Positions 8,336-17,195 of a stretch of 55,852 nucleotides of DNA are shown here, one piece after another. Within the stretch, counting starts at the first letter, position 1; each line of letters starts with the position of its first letter. Where the stretch lies: assembly GCA_963787195.1 (NCBI GenBank), contig CAWBCI010000075.1, forward strand, positions 1-55,852, in the 5' to 3' direction. Source of the stretch: CAWBCI01 sp963787195. GTDB taxonomy: Bacteria; Bacteroidota; Bacteroidia; Bacteroidales; JAGOPY01. The notes beneath the pieces were generated by a model, which was given only the letters and a program-made list of their open reading frames with translations, did not search any database and had not been told where the DNA came from. A program made the position numbers and the translations under genes.

Positions 8336-9256
8336 ATGGCTATCCCGAGCTCCAGGACAAAAGAAGTTGCCATAGTCAACATAGATCATGAAAAATGCAA
8401 TGGTTGCGGCCTCTGCGTTGATGTCTGCAAGGATTTCAGCCTGGTGATGTCGGATGGTAAAGCCGTCACATCAGCAAAGCCAATTTTTGGTTGCATTGCT
8501 TGCGGGCATTGCATGGCAATTTGTCCAAAAGAGGCGATCCGGGTCGAAGGAAGATTTCTTTCTCACAAAGATCTGTTTCCTCAGCCTCCCAAAGAAAACA
8601 ACCCTTCATATGAAAGCATTCTGAACCTCTTGAAACGTCGCAGGAGTATGCGCGAGTTCAAAAATAAAACAGTTTCTCCTTTAATCATACACAAGATTCT
8701 TGATGCTGCAAAAACAGCCCCCATGGGTCTTCCTCCCTCGGATGTAAACGTGCTGATTTTGGATGGAAAAGAAAAGGTCAGAAAATTTTCTGATGAATAC
8801 TGCGATTTCCTGCAAGGCATGAGGTGGTTGGTCTCAGGCTGGTTCCTGGGAATTATGCGTCCTTTCTGGGGGAAAGCCAACGACGAACTTTTCAGGGGTT
8901 TTATCAGACCTATGGTTGATGTCTATACTTCGGAGAAGAAGAAAGGGAATAATTTAGTCACCTATGATGCACCCATTGCCCTGTATTTTTATGGTTCGAA
9001 ATATTGCGACCCGGCCGATCCTATTATTGCAGCGACTTATGCTATGATAGCGGCTGAATCCCTCGGACTTGGAACCTGTATGCTGGGCGGCATACACCCA
9101 ATGATACAATCAGGCAGGGCAGCCAGGAAATTCAGGGAGAAATGGAATATCCGCTATAAGAGCCGTGAAGGATTATTTCTCATTATCGGATACCCGCGGG
9201 TTAAATATCCGAAGGGCATCAGCCGGACCTTCGCGAATATTGATGTGTTGGTTTGA
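8336..9256 (+). CDS. Ferredoxin-nitroreductase fusion protein
   Basis: 306 residues from ATG 8336. The N-terminal 70 residues carry two 4Fe-4S motifs, CNGCGLCVDVC and CIACGHCMAICP, and the rest is an FMN nitroreductase-type domain beginning at LLKRRRSMREFKNKTVSP, with the typical helix AAKTAPMGLPPSDVNVLIL and the late YAMIAAESLGLGTCMLGG segment. Such fusions occur in anaerobes and accept electrons from ferredoxin-like donors to reduce nitro, quinone or enoate compounds; the substrate is unknown. No signal peptide, so cytoplasmic. It sits between the cupin gene (51 bases upstream) and the glycosyltransferase (41 bases downstream), probably co-transcribed. Confidence 0.88.
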   Translation: MAIPSSRTKEVAIVNIDHEKCNGCGLCVDVCKDFSLVMSDGKAVTSAKPIFGCIACGHCMAICPKEAIRVEGRFLSHKDLFPQPPKENNPSYESILNLLKRRRSMREFKNKTVSPLIIHKILDAAKTAPMGLPPSDVNVLILDGKEKVRKFSDEYCDFLQGMRWLVSGWFLGIMRPFWGKANDELFRGFIRPMVDVYTSEKKKGNNLVTYDAPIALYFYGSKYCDPADPIIAATYAMIAAESLGLGTCMLGGIHPMIQSGRAARKFREKWNIRYKSREGLFLIIGYPRVKYPKGISRTFANIDVLV

Positions 9257-9297
9257 AAAAAATCCGCAAATCGTTCCGGGTCAGGTATTAATTTCGT

Positions 9298-11148
9298 ATG
9301 CTTGCAGATTGCATAAAAAATAATATGACTATTCTGAAATCAAGCTCCACCCGGGAAAATGGAATTTTCCTGTTCCTTTCAATTCTTGTATGGATCTATA
9401 TCTGGATCAGGACATTCACTGTGCCTGCAACGATAGATGAGACAGCCACTTTCTTTATGTATATTCAGTCGGGCAGGATCTTCCCACCGTCAGCCGCCTG
9501 GGATGCGAACAACCACCTGCTTAACTCACTTTTATCAAGATGGATATATCTTCTGAGCGGCCCTTCCGTAGTAGGATTGAGGCTGGCCAATGTATTATTT
9601 TTCCCTGTCTATGCCTTTTTCATTCTGAAAATAAGCCGTCAACTGAACTATACAATCAGCCGCTGGGCTTTTATCCTGGCCATGTTGGCTACGCATTTCA
9701 TCATAGAGTTTTTCGGGTACGGTAGAGGATACGGGATGTCGATGGCTTTATTGATTGGAGCTATATATTTTCTTTTGAGGAATACATCCAATATTACTGC
9801 CCTTGACTTCTTTTTGACAATTTTATTCACGGTTCTTGCGACTTCAGCCAACCTCACTTTGCTGCCTTCTTCAGTTATGATCTTTTTCCTTCTCGCCTTA
9901 ATTCTTTTTCATAAAGAAATTAAGATGCAGATCTCCCGGAAATTAGTCCTGCTCATCTCATTAATTATCATCGCAAGTATATCCACTGCGTTTTTTACCT
10001 GGTATTCATTCAAACTAAAGGAACACGGCTGCTTTTATTACGGCAGCGGAGATGGTTTCTGGAAAGTAAGCGTTGAAAGCCTCGCCCATATGACCGCTTA
10101 TCAATACTGGATCATAGCCGAAATATTCTTTGGAGCCGCCTTTGCCTTCATTCTGATACGTTCTTTCTTATTCATCCTGAAAAAACCTGATTATAAATCC
10201 CTGACTGGCATGACTCTGATATTCCCTGCTTTATTGACAGGCAATATCCTGGCAAGCCTCCTGATGAACCGTATCTGGAGCATTAATTTTCTTGAAGATC
10301 GTGCCGGCATGTTTTTTCTGCCCCTGTTTTTCGGAAGCATCTGTTTTATTTCCGACATCCAAACTAAAAATAAAACTTACAAACAATTATTGCCTGTTTT
10401 TCCTTTATTCTTCCTGCCTCTTATTTTCCTGTTTCATTCAAGCTTTTACAAAAGCGTTTATGGTGATTATCAGGTGGTCACCAGGGAATTTGTGACTAAA
10501 GTTGAGAATGATCTACCACAAAATGATTTCACTTCTATCATTTCGGCTTACCAGGCCCGCCGTCAGCCCTGGGCTTTCTACAATTATCTCAAAGGCGGTA
10601 AACTCAATTCCTTGAGTTCCGATAAGTTTCCAGACCTGAGTGCCTCTTATCTCATCGGTAACCGGGAAGAATTTCCCGTTCCACCTGAAAATTATCTTCA
10701 ACTTGATTATTTTGCCCCCACGGATCTTTTTTTATACAAAAGGATGAAGGTGGCTAAGAGCAAAGTCATTTATCAAAAAGATTCGTTAAAAACAGAGGGA
10801 AAAATCAATCCCGAGTATTTCGGCTTGCTGGAAATGAAGACCGATACGCTCAAAGGCAGAGACCTTAGAATTGATATTCGCTTTACCGTGGAAAGCCCTG
10901 ATATACCCTTCGGCGGGGCTTTTGTTGCTGAAGTGATCGACAGTGCGCATACAAATTTGAGATACGAAGCCATTGACCTTCCGCTTTTTAAACCTGCCTG
11001 GAATGGACAAAAGGATAACTGCCTTCATTCAATGGTCATTTATTCTGTGCCTGATGGCAGGAATAAACTTATTATTTATTTCTGGAATAAAAATTCCGTT
11101 CCTTATGAATTGAAGAATGGGACTGTCCGGGTTTCCGTTTTGAATTAA
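9298..11148 (+). CDS. GT-C fold membrane glycosyltransferase (PMT/ArnT-like)
   Basis: 616 residues from ATG 9298 (a second ATG at 9325 would drop nine). About eleven hydrophobic segments span residues 20-390. The acidic motif of the first periplasmic loop is present as TIDETATF near residue 45, and ANNHLLNSLLSRW and GRGYGMSMALL match the family pattern of lipid-phosphate-sugar dependent transferases. The C-terminal 230 residues are soluble and beta-rich, probably periplasmic. The likely role is transfer of a sugar from a polyprenyl-phosphate donor to a lipid or protein in the periplasm. It ends 10 bases before the convergent hydrolase gene, leaving no room for a long terminator. Confidence 0.78.
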   Translation: MLADCIKNNMTILKSSSTRENGIFLFLSILVWIYIWIRTFTVPATIDETATFFMYIQSGRIFPPSAAWDANNHLLNSLLSRWIYLLSGPSVVGLRLANVLFFPVYAFFILKISRQLNYTISRWAFILAMLATHFIIEFFGYGRGYGMSMALLIGAIYFLLRNTSNITALDFFLTILFTVLATSANLTLLPSSVMIFFLLALILFHKEIKMQISRKLVLLISLIIIASISTAFFTWYSFKLKEHGCFYYGSGDGFWKVSVESLAHMTAYQYWIIAEIFFGAAFAFILIRSFLFILKKPDYKSLTGMTLIFPALLTGNILASLLMNRIWSINFLEDRAGMFFLPLFFGSICFISDIQTKNKTYKQLLPVFPLFFLPLIFLFHSSFYKSVYGDYQVVTREFVTKVENDLPQNDFTSIISAYQARRQPWAFYNYLKGGKLNSLSSDKFPDLSASYLIGNREEFPVPPENYLQLDYFAPTDLFLYKRMKVAKSKVIYQKDSLKTEGKINPEYFGLLEMKTDTLKGRDLRIDIRFTVESPDIPFGGAFVAEVIDSAHTNLRYEAIDLPLFKPAWNGQKDNCLHSMVIYSVPDGRNKLIIYFWNKNSVPYELKNGTVRVSVLN

Positions 11149-11158
11149 GAATTTCCCT

Positions 11159-13363
11159 TTAATATTTTTTTTGAAAGAAGCCCAGTACCTGCCCGTCCTG
11201 GTAAGCTATGGCACGAAGGGTTCCCGATTTATCCAGCACGAAAGGACCGATATATTTTTCAGATGAAGGGCCGGGAGCACTTCCATCTGTTGTATAATAT
11301 ATCTCCGAGCCGGGGTAAACCGATTTGATTTCCACCTGCATTGCTTTATTCCCCTGAATTGGATAGGCTCTTACTTCTAGGTCGGGCATCACCTGCAGAA
11401 GGTCGAACCATGCGGTGCCCTTGCTTAGTAATTGCAGGCCGGGACTCACTTTCCCGTCCAGGCTCTTTTCGCCTGAGACATCTGCTGCCCTCAAAGTGTA
11501 GAGCTCCCATTTATCCGAAAGTTCGAAATCCTGCTTATTATTTTGACCGAGTGATAATTCAAAGATGAGCGGTTTATCTTTGCTTCTGCCAAATAATTTT
11601 CCGAACAAGCCCTTCTGAGCAGGGACATTCGGTGTAGAGCCACTTTTTGCCATGACGGAACAGGAATAGCTAATCTCAGGTGAAAGGCCCAGGCTATAAA
11701 AAGACAATTGAGCTCCCATTCCCTCATCAGGGGTATTCAGCCTGAGGGAATAGTCCCCTTCGAAAGAAATACGAGGATCCGTAAAAAAAGTTGATCCTTT
11801 GTCCTGACCGGGCTTGACAGAACAGGAAGCCGGTATGCCGGCACTTGAATCGTCTTCAAAACCAGGATCTATACTGAGATTGTTTTTACTGATGAACAAG
11901 GATTGATCCGTTTTGTGTCGCATGTCTATCTTATAGGCACGCGTACCATATCCATCAATAATATCAAACACATTTCCCTGGAATATCTTAGTCTGGCGAT
12001 TCTCAAACAATACTTTAATTTCCCCGCTAAGGTCATAGCCATTAATTTTCAGTGAGAAAGGAATCGGGTCAGGACTTGTATTGGCCGCCAGAATTATCAG
12101 GACCCCATCATGATACCAGGCTGCGGCCTGTACTTTCTGATCTGAAGGGATAATTTCCGGGGCCTGCTGACCTGAAAAAAGTTCAGGGACCATGTCCGCC
12201 ACTTCCAGGGAAATTGCCCCGCATTCACTCCAGGTGGCCGTGGACTTAGGTGAACCATTCAGGGCCTCCCGGATAAAGTATTGAACTCCGCTTGCATGTT
12301 GGATGAGGCCAAGGTAGGTCATCACACGGATTTCACGGGCAGTCGGTTCCCTTTTCCAGATTTCATTTCCGCCGAAAGCCTGGGGTACTATCCAAACCGG
12401 TTTTTCATAACGGAACTGCCTGTAAAGAGTTGAAATATAATCCGCTGCAAGAGTCACCGGCTTATTGGGTATGGGATAAGGATTGGTCATGGCAATATCC
12501 ATCACATTCCGGTAAGTACCGGCCTTCTCCGGGTCCATAAATACTATGCTGACCGGATGATAAGGGTCGAGTTCTTTAATAAGACCGTAAGCTTCTTTCA
12601 ATTGTTCCGCACTTATTCCCTGACCTTCCGGTTCATCGCTGATATACCAGGAAAGCAGTGCAGGATGGTTTCGGAATTTTTCAATTTCATTCTGCAGTAT
12701 CTTCATTTTCTGCTCATGTGCTTTCATATCACCCGCTATTTCCTCATTCCCAATCAGGCTGCTGATATTATAATTTACTTTCATGCCAAGTGAAGCGCAA
12801 CGGTCCATATAGGCTGTACGTTCTTTCAGGTTTTTCCTTTCAATTTTCTGATAGGCTGAAATCAAATTAAATCCCCTGACCACTTCTTCTTCCGGAAGGT
12901 ATTTCCATACGGGCGATTCGGTATAAAAACCAAAAGGGAAAAAAGGCAGGCCGTTCACGATCAATCCGCCGGAAGCCCTGTCTATCTTGACTTCATTGGC
13001 CTGATCCGGTCTTTTAACCACATTTACCTTACGGGAATCCACCCATTTTTCATTCTCATAAAAAGAACAGGTAATCTCATTATTACCTTCATGGAGACGC
13101 TCCATCTCAAAAGGAATGAGACTAATTCCCGTTCCTTTTAATTCATAGGCCCGATTCAGGAATTCATACTCGAAAGCAAGGTCGATTTTAATATCAATAC
13201 CTGTTTTACTTTCAGGAATGAAGACTGCGATTTCCCCGTCTTTTTCATTGGTATAATAATCAAGACCTGAAAATGCCTGGTAGGACGTCGTGTCGAATTG
13301 AGCAAATATATTCCCGGTGAGGAGCAGAAATGTGACCAGGATAAATAATAATTTCTTTTTCAT
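11159..13363 (-). CDS. Secreted TIM-barrel glycoside hydrolase-like protein with chitobiase-type C-terminal domain
   Basis: 734 residues from ATG 13363, where MKKKLLFILVTFLLLTGNIFAQ gives a signal peptide; an upstream ATG at 13396 adds eleven poor residues. Residues about 25-115 form a beta domain, and about 125-390 a (beta/alpha)8-like region with the acidic motif WYISDEPEGQG near residue 240, the usual place of an acid/base Glu in clan GH-A enzymes. A jelly-roll-like region follows (about 500-650), then a CHB_HEX_C_1-like end (GSEIYYTTDGSAPGPSS). No exact GH family can be given. It is the last gene of the cutC-GH2-GH20-S37 series, so a role in glycan breakdown is inferred. Confidence 0.72.
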   Translation of the reverse strand: MKKKLLFILVTFLLLTGNIFAQFDTTSYQAFSGLDYYTNEKDGEIAVFIPESKTGIDIKIDLAFEYEFLNRAYELKGTGISLIPFEMERLHEGNNEITCSFYENEKWVDSRKVNVVKRPDQANEVKIDRASGGLIVNGLPFFPFGFYTESPVWKYLPEEEVVRGFNLISAYQKIERKNLKERTAYMDRCASLGMKVNYNISSLIGNEEIAGDMKAHEQKMKILQNEIEKFRNHPALLSWYISDEPEGQGISAEQLKEAYGLIKELDPYHPVSIVFMDPEKAGTYRNVMDIAMTNPYPIPNKPVTLAADYISTLYRQFRYEKPVWIVPQAFGGNEIWKREPTAREIRVMTYLGLIQHASGVQYFIREALNGSPKSTATWSECGAISLEVADMVPELFSGQQAPEIIPSDQKVQAAAWYHDGVLIILAANTSPDPIPFSLKINGYDLSGEIKVLFENRQTKIFQGNVFDIIDGYGTRAYKIDMRHKTDQSLFISKNNLSIDPGFEDDSSAGIPASCSVKPGQDKGSTFFTDPRISFEGDYSLRLNTPDEGMGAQLSFYSLGLSPEISYSCSVMAKSGSTPNVPAQKGLFGKLFGRSKDKPLIFELSLGQNNKQDFELSDKWELYTLRAADVSGEKSLDGKVSPGLQLLSKGTAWFDLLQVMPDLEVRAYPIQGNKAMQVEIKSVYPGSEIYYTTDGSAPGPSSEKYIGPFVLDKSGTLRAIAYQDGQVLGFFQKKY

Positions 13364-13425
13364 TTTTATTTTATAAGGATGATTAGAGATGATCATATAT
13401 TGAAAACTTTATCATTAATTTCTTT

Positions 13426-13474
13426 TTGCCACAAAGACACAAATACACAAAGGATAACACGAAGGATTACGCGA
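13426..13474. repeat. AC-rich degenerate tandem repeat between two operon genes
   Basis: Units resembling CACAAAGA/CACAAATA/CACAAAGGA/CACGAAGGA follow each other in the 113-base gap between the S37 peptidase gene and the hydrolase gene. It is a short imperfect simple repeat of a type common in Bacteroidota spacers. Confidence 0.5.
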
Positions 13475-13476
13475 AG

Positions 13477-14811
13477 TTAATTCCTGTGCAAGGGTATTCC
13501 AAGCCATTCCTCCATGGTGTCCAGAACTTTCTCTTTTTGGTCCTGCGGCAGGTTATTGATACGTGTCCGGTGACTCCCGCCCGGTTTCACAATTTTAAGT
13601 ATTTTCGGACTTCCCGACCACTGCACGCCTGTAGAACCCCAGGGGTCGGCACCACCGTAAATGAATATCATCTTTTTGGCCCGGTGACGGACAAAACAAT
13701 CCACTTCCTGCATTGGTATCGGATCATAGGTACAAGTATATCCTTCGGGGCAGGTAAATTCAAAAGTACCGCTCTTAAGATGTATCCAGGGTTTGAAACG
13801 GGAGATATCATAGCCGTACATACCAATCTCGGTCATGGCCTGGTAGAAAAAAGGCTGATTGGCCGCAATGCCTTCGTTTGATATCCAGTCAAGTCCAGCC
13901 ACTTTATCCAGGTGATGCACAAGATATTCCGCACTGGCAGTAGAATCCGGAATGCGGTCGCATGAATAATAGCCCCATTGCCAGAAAGCGAAGGAGTATT
14001 CCATCACCGTCAGTTCATAACCCCACTGATACCCGTATTTATATTCCTGTTTTTCCTTCTTTGCCAGTTTCTGAAATTCAGGCAGGCATTCGTTTTCCCT
14101 TTTTAACATCATGACCTGATAATCATAGATTTTCTTCCGACAGCTTGAATCCCCGACATTTTCCAGAAAATCATAAACCCTGAGATCTTCTGTGGAAAAA
14201 TTCAGAGGACATACATATCCAACTGTAAGGTCCACATCATCCGGGAAAAAATAACGGTAATACAAAGCCGTCTGCCCGCCTTTGCTGATGCCTGTACTGA
14301 TCCATTTACCCTTGTAAAAGGGCTTCATGAGTTCCATGATATGATGATGGTCATCCGCGGCATTTTCCACCGTCAGGTACTGCCAGTCAAGCGGTTTCGG
14401 AACAGATTTGGCAAAATAACGATGCTCCACGATTATTTCATTTGCCCCCAGATAAGGTGTCAGTTCGTTGATATAGCGGGGGCGGGTAGCATAATCGGCA
14501 TTATAACCTTCCGTTGTATATACGACCGGTGCATCCACATCCCTGTTGCAAACTATGAAGCGCTGCCGGAAAGTGCCGATTGATGAGTCTTTATGATCGA
14601 CCAGCTGGTCAATCATAACTTCATATTTCACGGTAAAAAATGTATCACACTTAAGAGGCGTAACCGTGGCGCCTTTTAATGAAGTCAGGTATTCCAGCAG
14701 TTCTGAAGTTTTTTGTGCAAAAATCAGCGACTGAAGCGAAATGAAAGTCAGCAGGAGGATGATCCTGAAGCTCAGCTTAAAGCCTTTTTTAGAGTAAAAA
14801 TCTATCTTCAT
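13477..14811 (-). CDS. Secreted S37-family serine peptidase
   Basis: 444 residues from ATG 14811, with a signal peptide ending near LIFAQ. The alpha/beta hydrolase catalytic set is visible: nucleophile Ser176 in GISKGGQ, a late acidic residue in IYGGADPWGS (about residue 390), and His in KPGGSHRTRI (about residue 418). Upstream, EHRYFAKSVPKPLDWQYLT and ENAADDHHHIMELMK match peptidase S37 (PS-10 type), a family that includes prolyl tri/tetrapeptidyl aminopeptidases of Streptomyces. Substrate preference for Pro-containing peptides is therefore plausible but inferred; it would fit the hydroxyproline genes about 10 kb away. It lies 20 bases after the GH20 gene in the same operon. Confidence 0.8.
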   Translation of the reverse strand: MKIDFYSKKGFKLSFRIILLLTFISLQSLIFAQKTSELLEYLTSLKGATVTPLKCDTFFTVKYEVMIDQLVDHKDSSIGTFRQRFIVCNRDVDAPVVYTTEGYNADYATRPRYINELTPYLGANEIIVEHRYFAKSVPKPLDWQYLTVENAADDHHHIMELMKPFYKGKWISTGISKGGQTALYYRYFFPDDVDLTVGYVCPLNFSTEDLRVYDFLENVGDSSCRKKIYDYQVMMLKRENECLPEFQKLAKKEKQEYKYGYQWGYELTVMEYSFAFWQWGYYSCDRIPDSTASAEYLVHHLDKVAGLDWISNEGIAANQPFFYQAMTEIGMYGYDISRFKPWIHLKSGTFEFTCPEGYTCTYDPIPMQEVDCFVRHRAKKMIFIYGGADPWGSTGVQWSGSPKILKIVKPGGSHRTRINNLPQDQKEKVLDTMEEWLGIPLHRN

Positions 14812-14831
14812 AATTATTATTTAAAAAAATA

Positions 14832-17195
14832 TTACTGAATGATGACCTCATCTGCAAAAATCCAGGAAGGGTCTCCTGCACCGGGGTGCCATGCCGGACA
14901 GACTTTCATGTTCTCTCCTTTAACTTTCACATATCTTGCATGTAATAATTCATCCGGCAAAGATTCAAAATCTTTGATCAGGGCCTCTTCATTTTCCGGA
15001 GAAATTTCATTTTTAACACTGTCTACCAGATTAAAATTCTGTCCATCATCCGAAATATAAAATGAAACCTCCAATGGAAGGAATATCCAGCGTTTCTGGT
15101 CCTGTAAAAATCCTGCTGAAAGTTTTTTAATGTCCTGAACTTTTCCAAGGTCTATAACGACTTCCAGGTCATTTCCCCGGAAGCCCTGCCATCTCCCGTC
15201 GGTATGGGAAAGTGATCCTCTGATGCCATCCAGCAAGGGGAATTCGCCCGTCCCCGGATATTTGGTATTCACCGCTTGCAGATAAGCTATTTTAGCTCCT
15301 ATTGCTTTATGGAAATCGATTTGAGTCAGGGAAGGTTTTTCCATCATTTTTCCATCCTTAAAAGCAACAGCATGAATTACTGACAGATGAATCTATCTTT
15401 AAAGGACTTGTGAATAGGTTTTATAATCTAGAACGGAATCATTATCCAGGGTCGAATATTTGATTTCAGAAGCAAAGGCCTCGCTTTCAAGCCTAATGCT
15501 GTAATCTCCGCTAACTGAATCTATCAGAGGGATAGCCTCCACCTTGTAGGAGCCCGGGCAATAATTCACTTTCATTGCATCAAATCTTTTGAATTGCTCC
15601 TGTAAACGGTCCCTGAAATCATACCAGTTGAGTTGCTTTTCCGGGGTCCAGAGCACTTCCGCCAGGGCAGTCATTCTCGGAAGGGCCATATATTCGGCAT
15701 GTTTAGTTGTAGGAATGTTTTCCGTCCACACATTTCCCTGGCCTCCGAGTACATGTTTTGCTTCTTCCGGGCTCATCCCATCGGCAATGGGCCGGAAAGA
15801 ATAGACTTTGCGGGTGGTCACGAAGCCTCCGAATGCTTTGGGCTGGAATTCCGGATCGGCCTGGTAATAATCGAAATAGCAATAAGATGTAGGGCACATG
15901 ATCACATCATGTCCCATGGCGGCAGCTTCCATCCCGCCTTCAAATCCACGCCAGGACATCACGGTAGCTTCGGGAGCCAGGCCGCCTTCCAAAATCTCGT
16001 CCCAGCCTATCATCTTCTTGCCCTTACTGTTCAGGAATTTTTCAATCCGGCGGATAAAATAGCTTTGCAATTCATCTTCATCTTTCAAACCTTCCTTCTT
16101 AATCCTGGCCTGGCAATATTTACACTCCTTCCAGCGGGTCTTATCCGCTTCATCCCCGCCAATATGGATATAGGGCGAAGGAAAAAGCTCCGCGACTTCG
16201 CTCAGGACATCCTCCAGGAAAGTGAAAGTCTCCTCCTTGCCGGCACAAAAAATGTCGACGTTAGGCCAGTAGGAACCCGGAAGAACCGTGAGTTTTTTAC
16301 CTGTACAGGAATATTGGGGATAGGCGGCAAAGACCTCATAGCTGTGGCCCGGCATTTCTATTTCAGGGATAATCGTCACGAAGCGGTCCTGCGCATATTT
16401 CACGATCTCCTTAACATCTTCCTGGGTATAAAAGCCTCCATAAGTAGCCTTTTCGCCCGGCTGCTGAAGTTCCCTGTCCTCCCATGGTTGTTCTTCACGG
16501 TCAACACGCCAGGCGGCTATACTTGTAAGTTCCGGGTATTTTTTGATCTCCAGTCTCCAGCCATTATCATCCGTGAGATGCCAGTGGAAAATATTCATCT
16601 TGTGCATCGCTATCAGATCGATGTATTTTTTTATGAATTCCTTCGGGAAGAAATGCCTCGAAACATCCAGGTGCATCCCGCGCCAGGAATATGACGGTTT
16701 ATCCTCTATTTCACAACATGGAATTTCCCATTCAGAGCCTGCTGCCCCTGCTTTATCCGAATAAACTTCCGGGGGCATGAGTTGCCAAAGGGTCTGGACA
16801 CCGTAAAAAATTCCTGCCGGTTTTGCTGCAGTAATCTCAATACGATGACGTTTAATAGTAAGATGATATCCTTCCTTACCAAAACGTTCAGCATGGTTAG
16901 TATCCAAAGTAAAAAGTACAGAATTCTTCGGGGGCTTACCCGAATAATCCTTGCGTTTCATAATAATACCTGTCGCATAGCCGAATCTTTCCGCGAATAA
17001 AGCAGCAGTTCTTTCCATTTCCGGATTCATTCCCTGCAGGACCAAAATCATATTTCTTTCCGGGCTGAAAGTGCCATCCCGATAGCTAAATTCAGCAGGT
17101 TTAGGGATGATGTTGACAGGAATTTCCCTGGTCTGCATATTCGAACATCCGGCGGTAATGAGTATGAGTAGTATTGCAGTAAGTAAGTTCTTCAT
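14832..17195 (-). CDS. GH20 beta-N-acetylhexosaminidase lipoprotein (interrupted by two in-frame stops)
   Basis: Two open pieces in the same frame, 17195-15399 (598 residues) and 15347-14832 (171 residues), together make one ~787-residue enzyme of normal length. It starts at ATG 17195 with lipobox ILITAGC (Cys17). The order is GH20b domain (30-160), catalytic barrel from WRGMHLDVSRHFFP, catalytic Asp348-Glu349 in HIGGDEADK, then the chitobiase C-terminal and discoidin-like part (LLDGIRGSLSHTDGRWQGFRG). Between 15370 and 15402 the frame drops out and returns: one missing base near 15405 plus one extra A about 24 bases later would explain both stops and restore family-like sequence (PLKIDSSV, then IHAVAFKDGK). 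It would remove terminal GlcNAc/GalNAc at the cell envelope. Its ATG overlaps the GH2 stop (TAATG). Confidence 0.88.

Noticed and set aside
14832..15347. Independent discoidin-like protein of 171 residues
   Set aside because: It is in frame with, and completes, the GH20 enzyme; the apparent start is an internal Met pair.
15633..16694. 353-residue plus-strand ORF
   Set aside because: It lies entirely antisense to the GH20 catalytic domain, whose motifs are intact; it has no recognisable domain and is a shadow frame.
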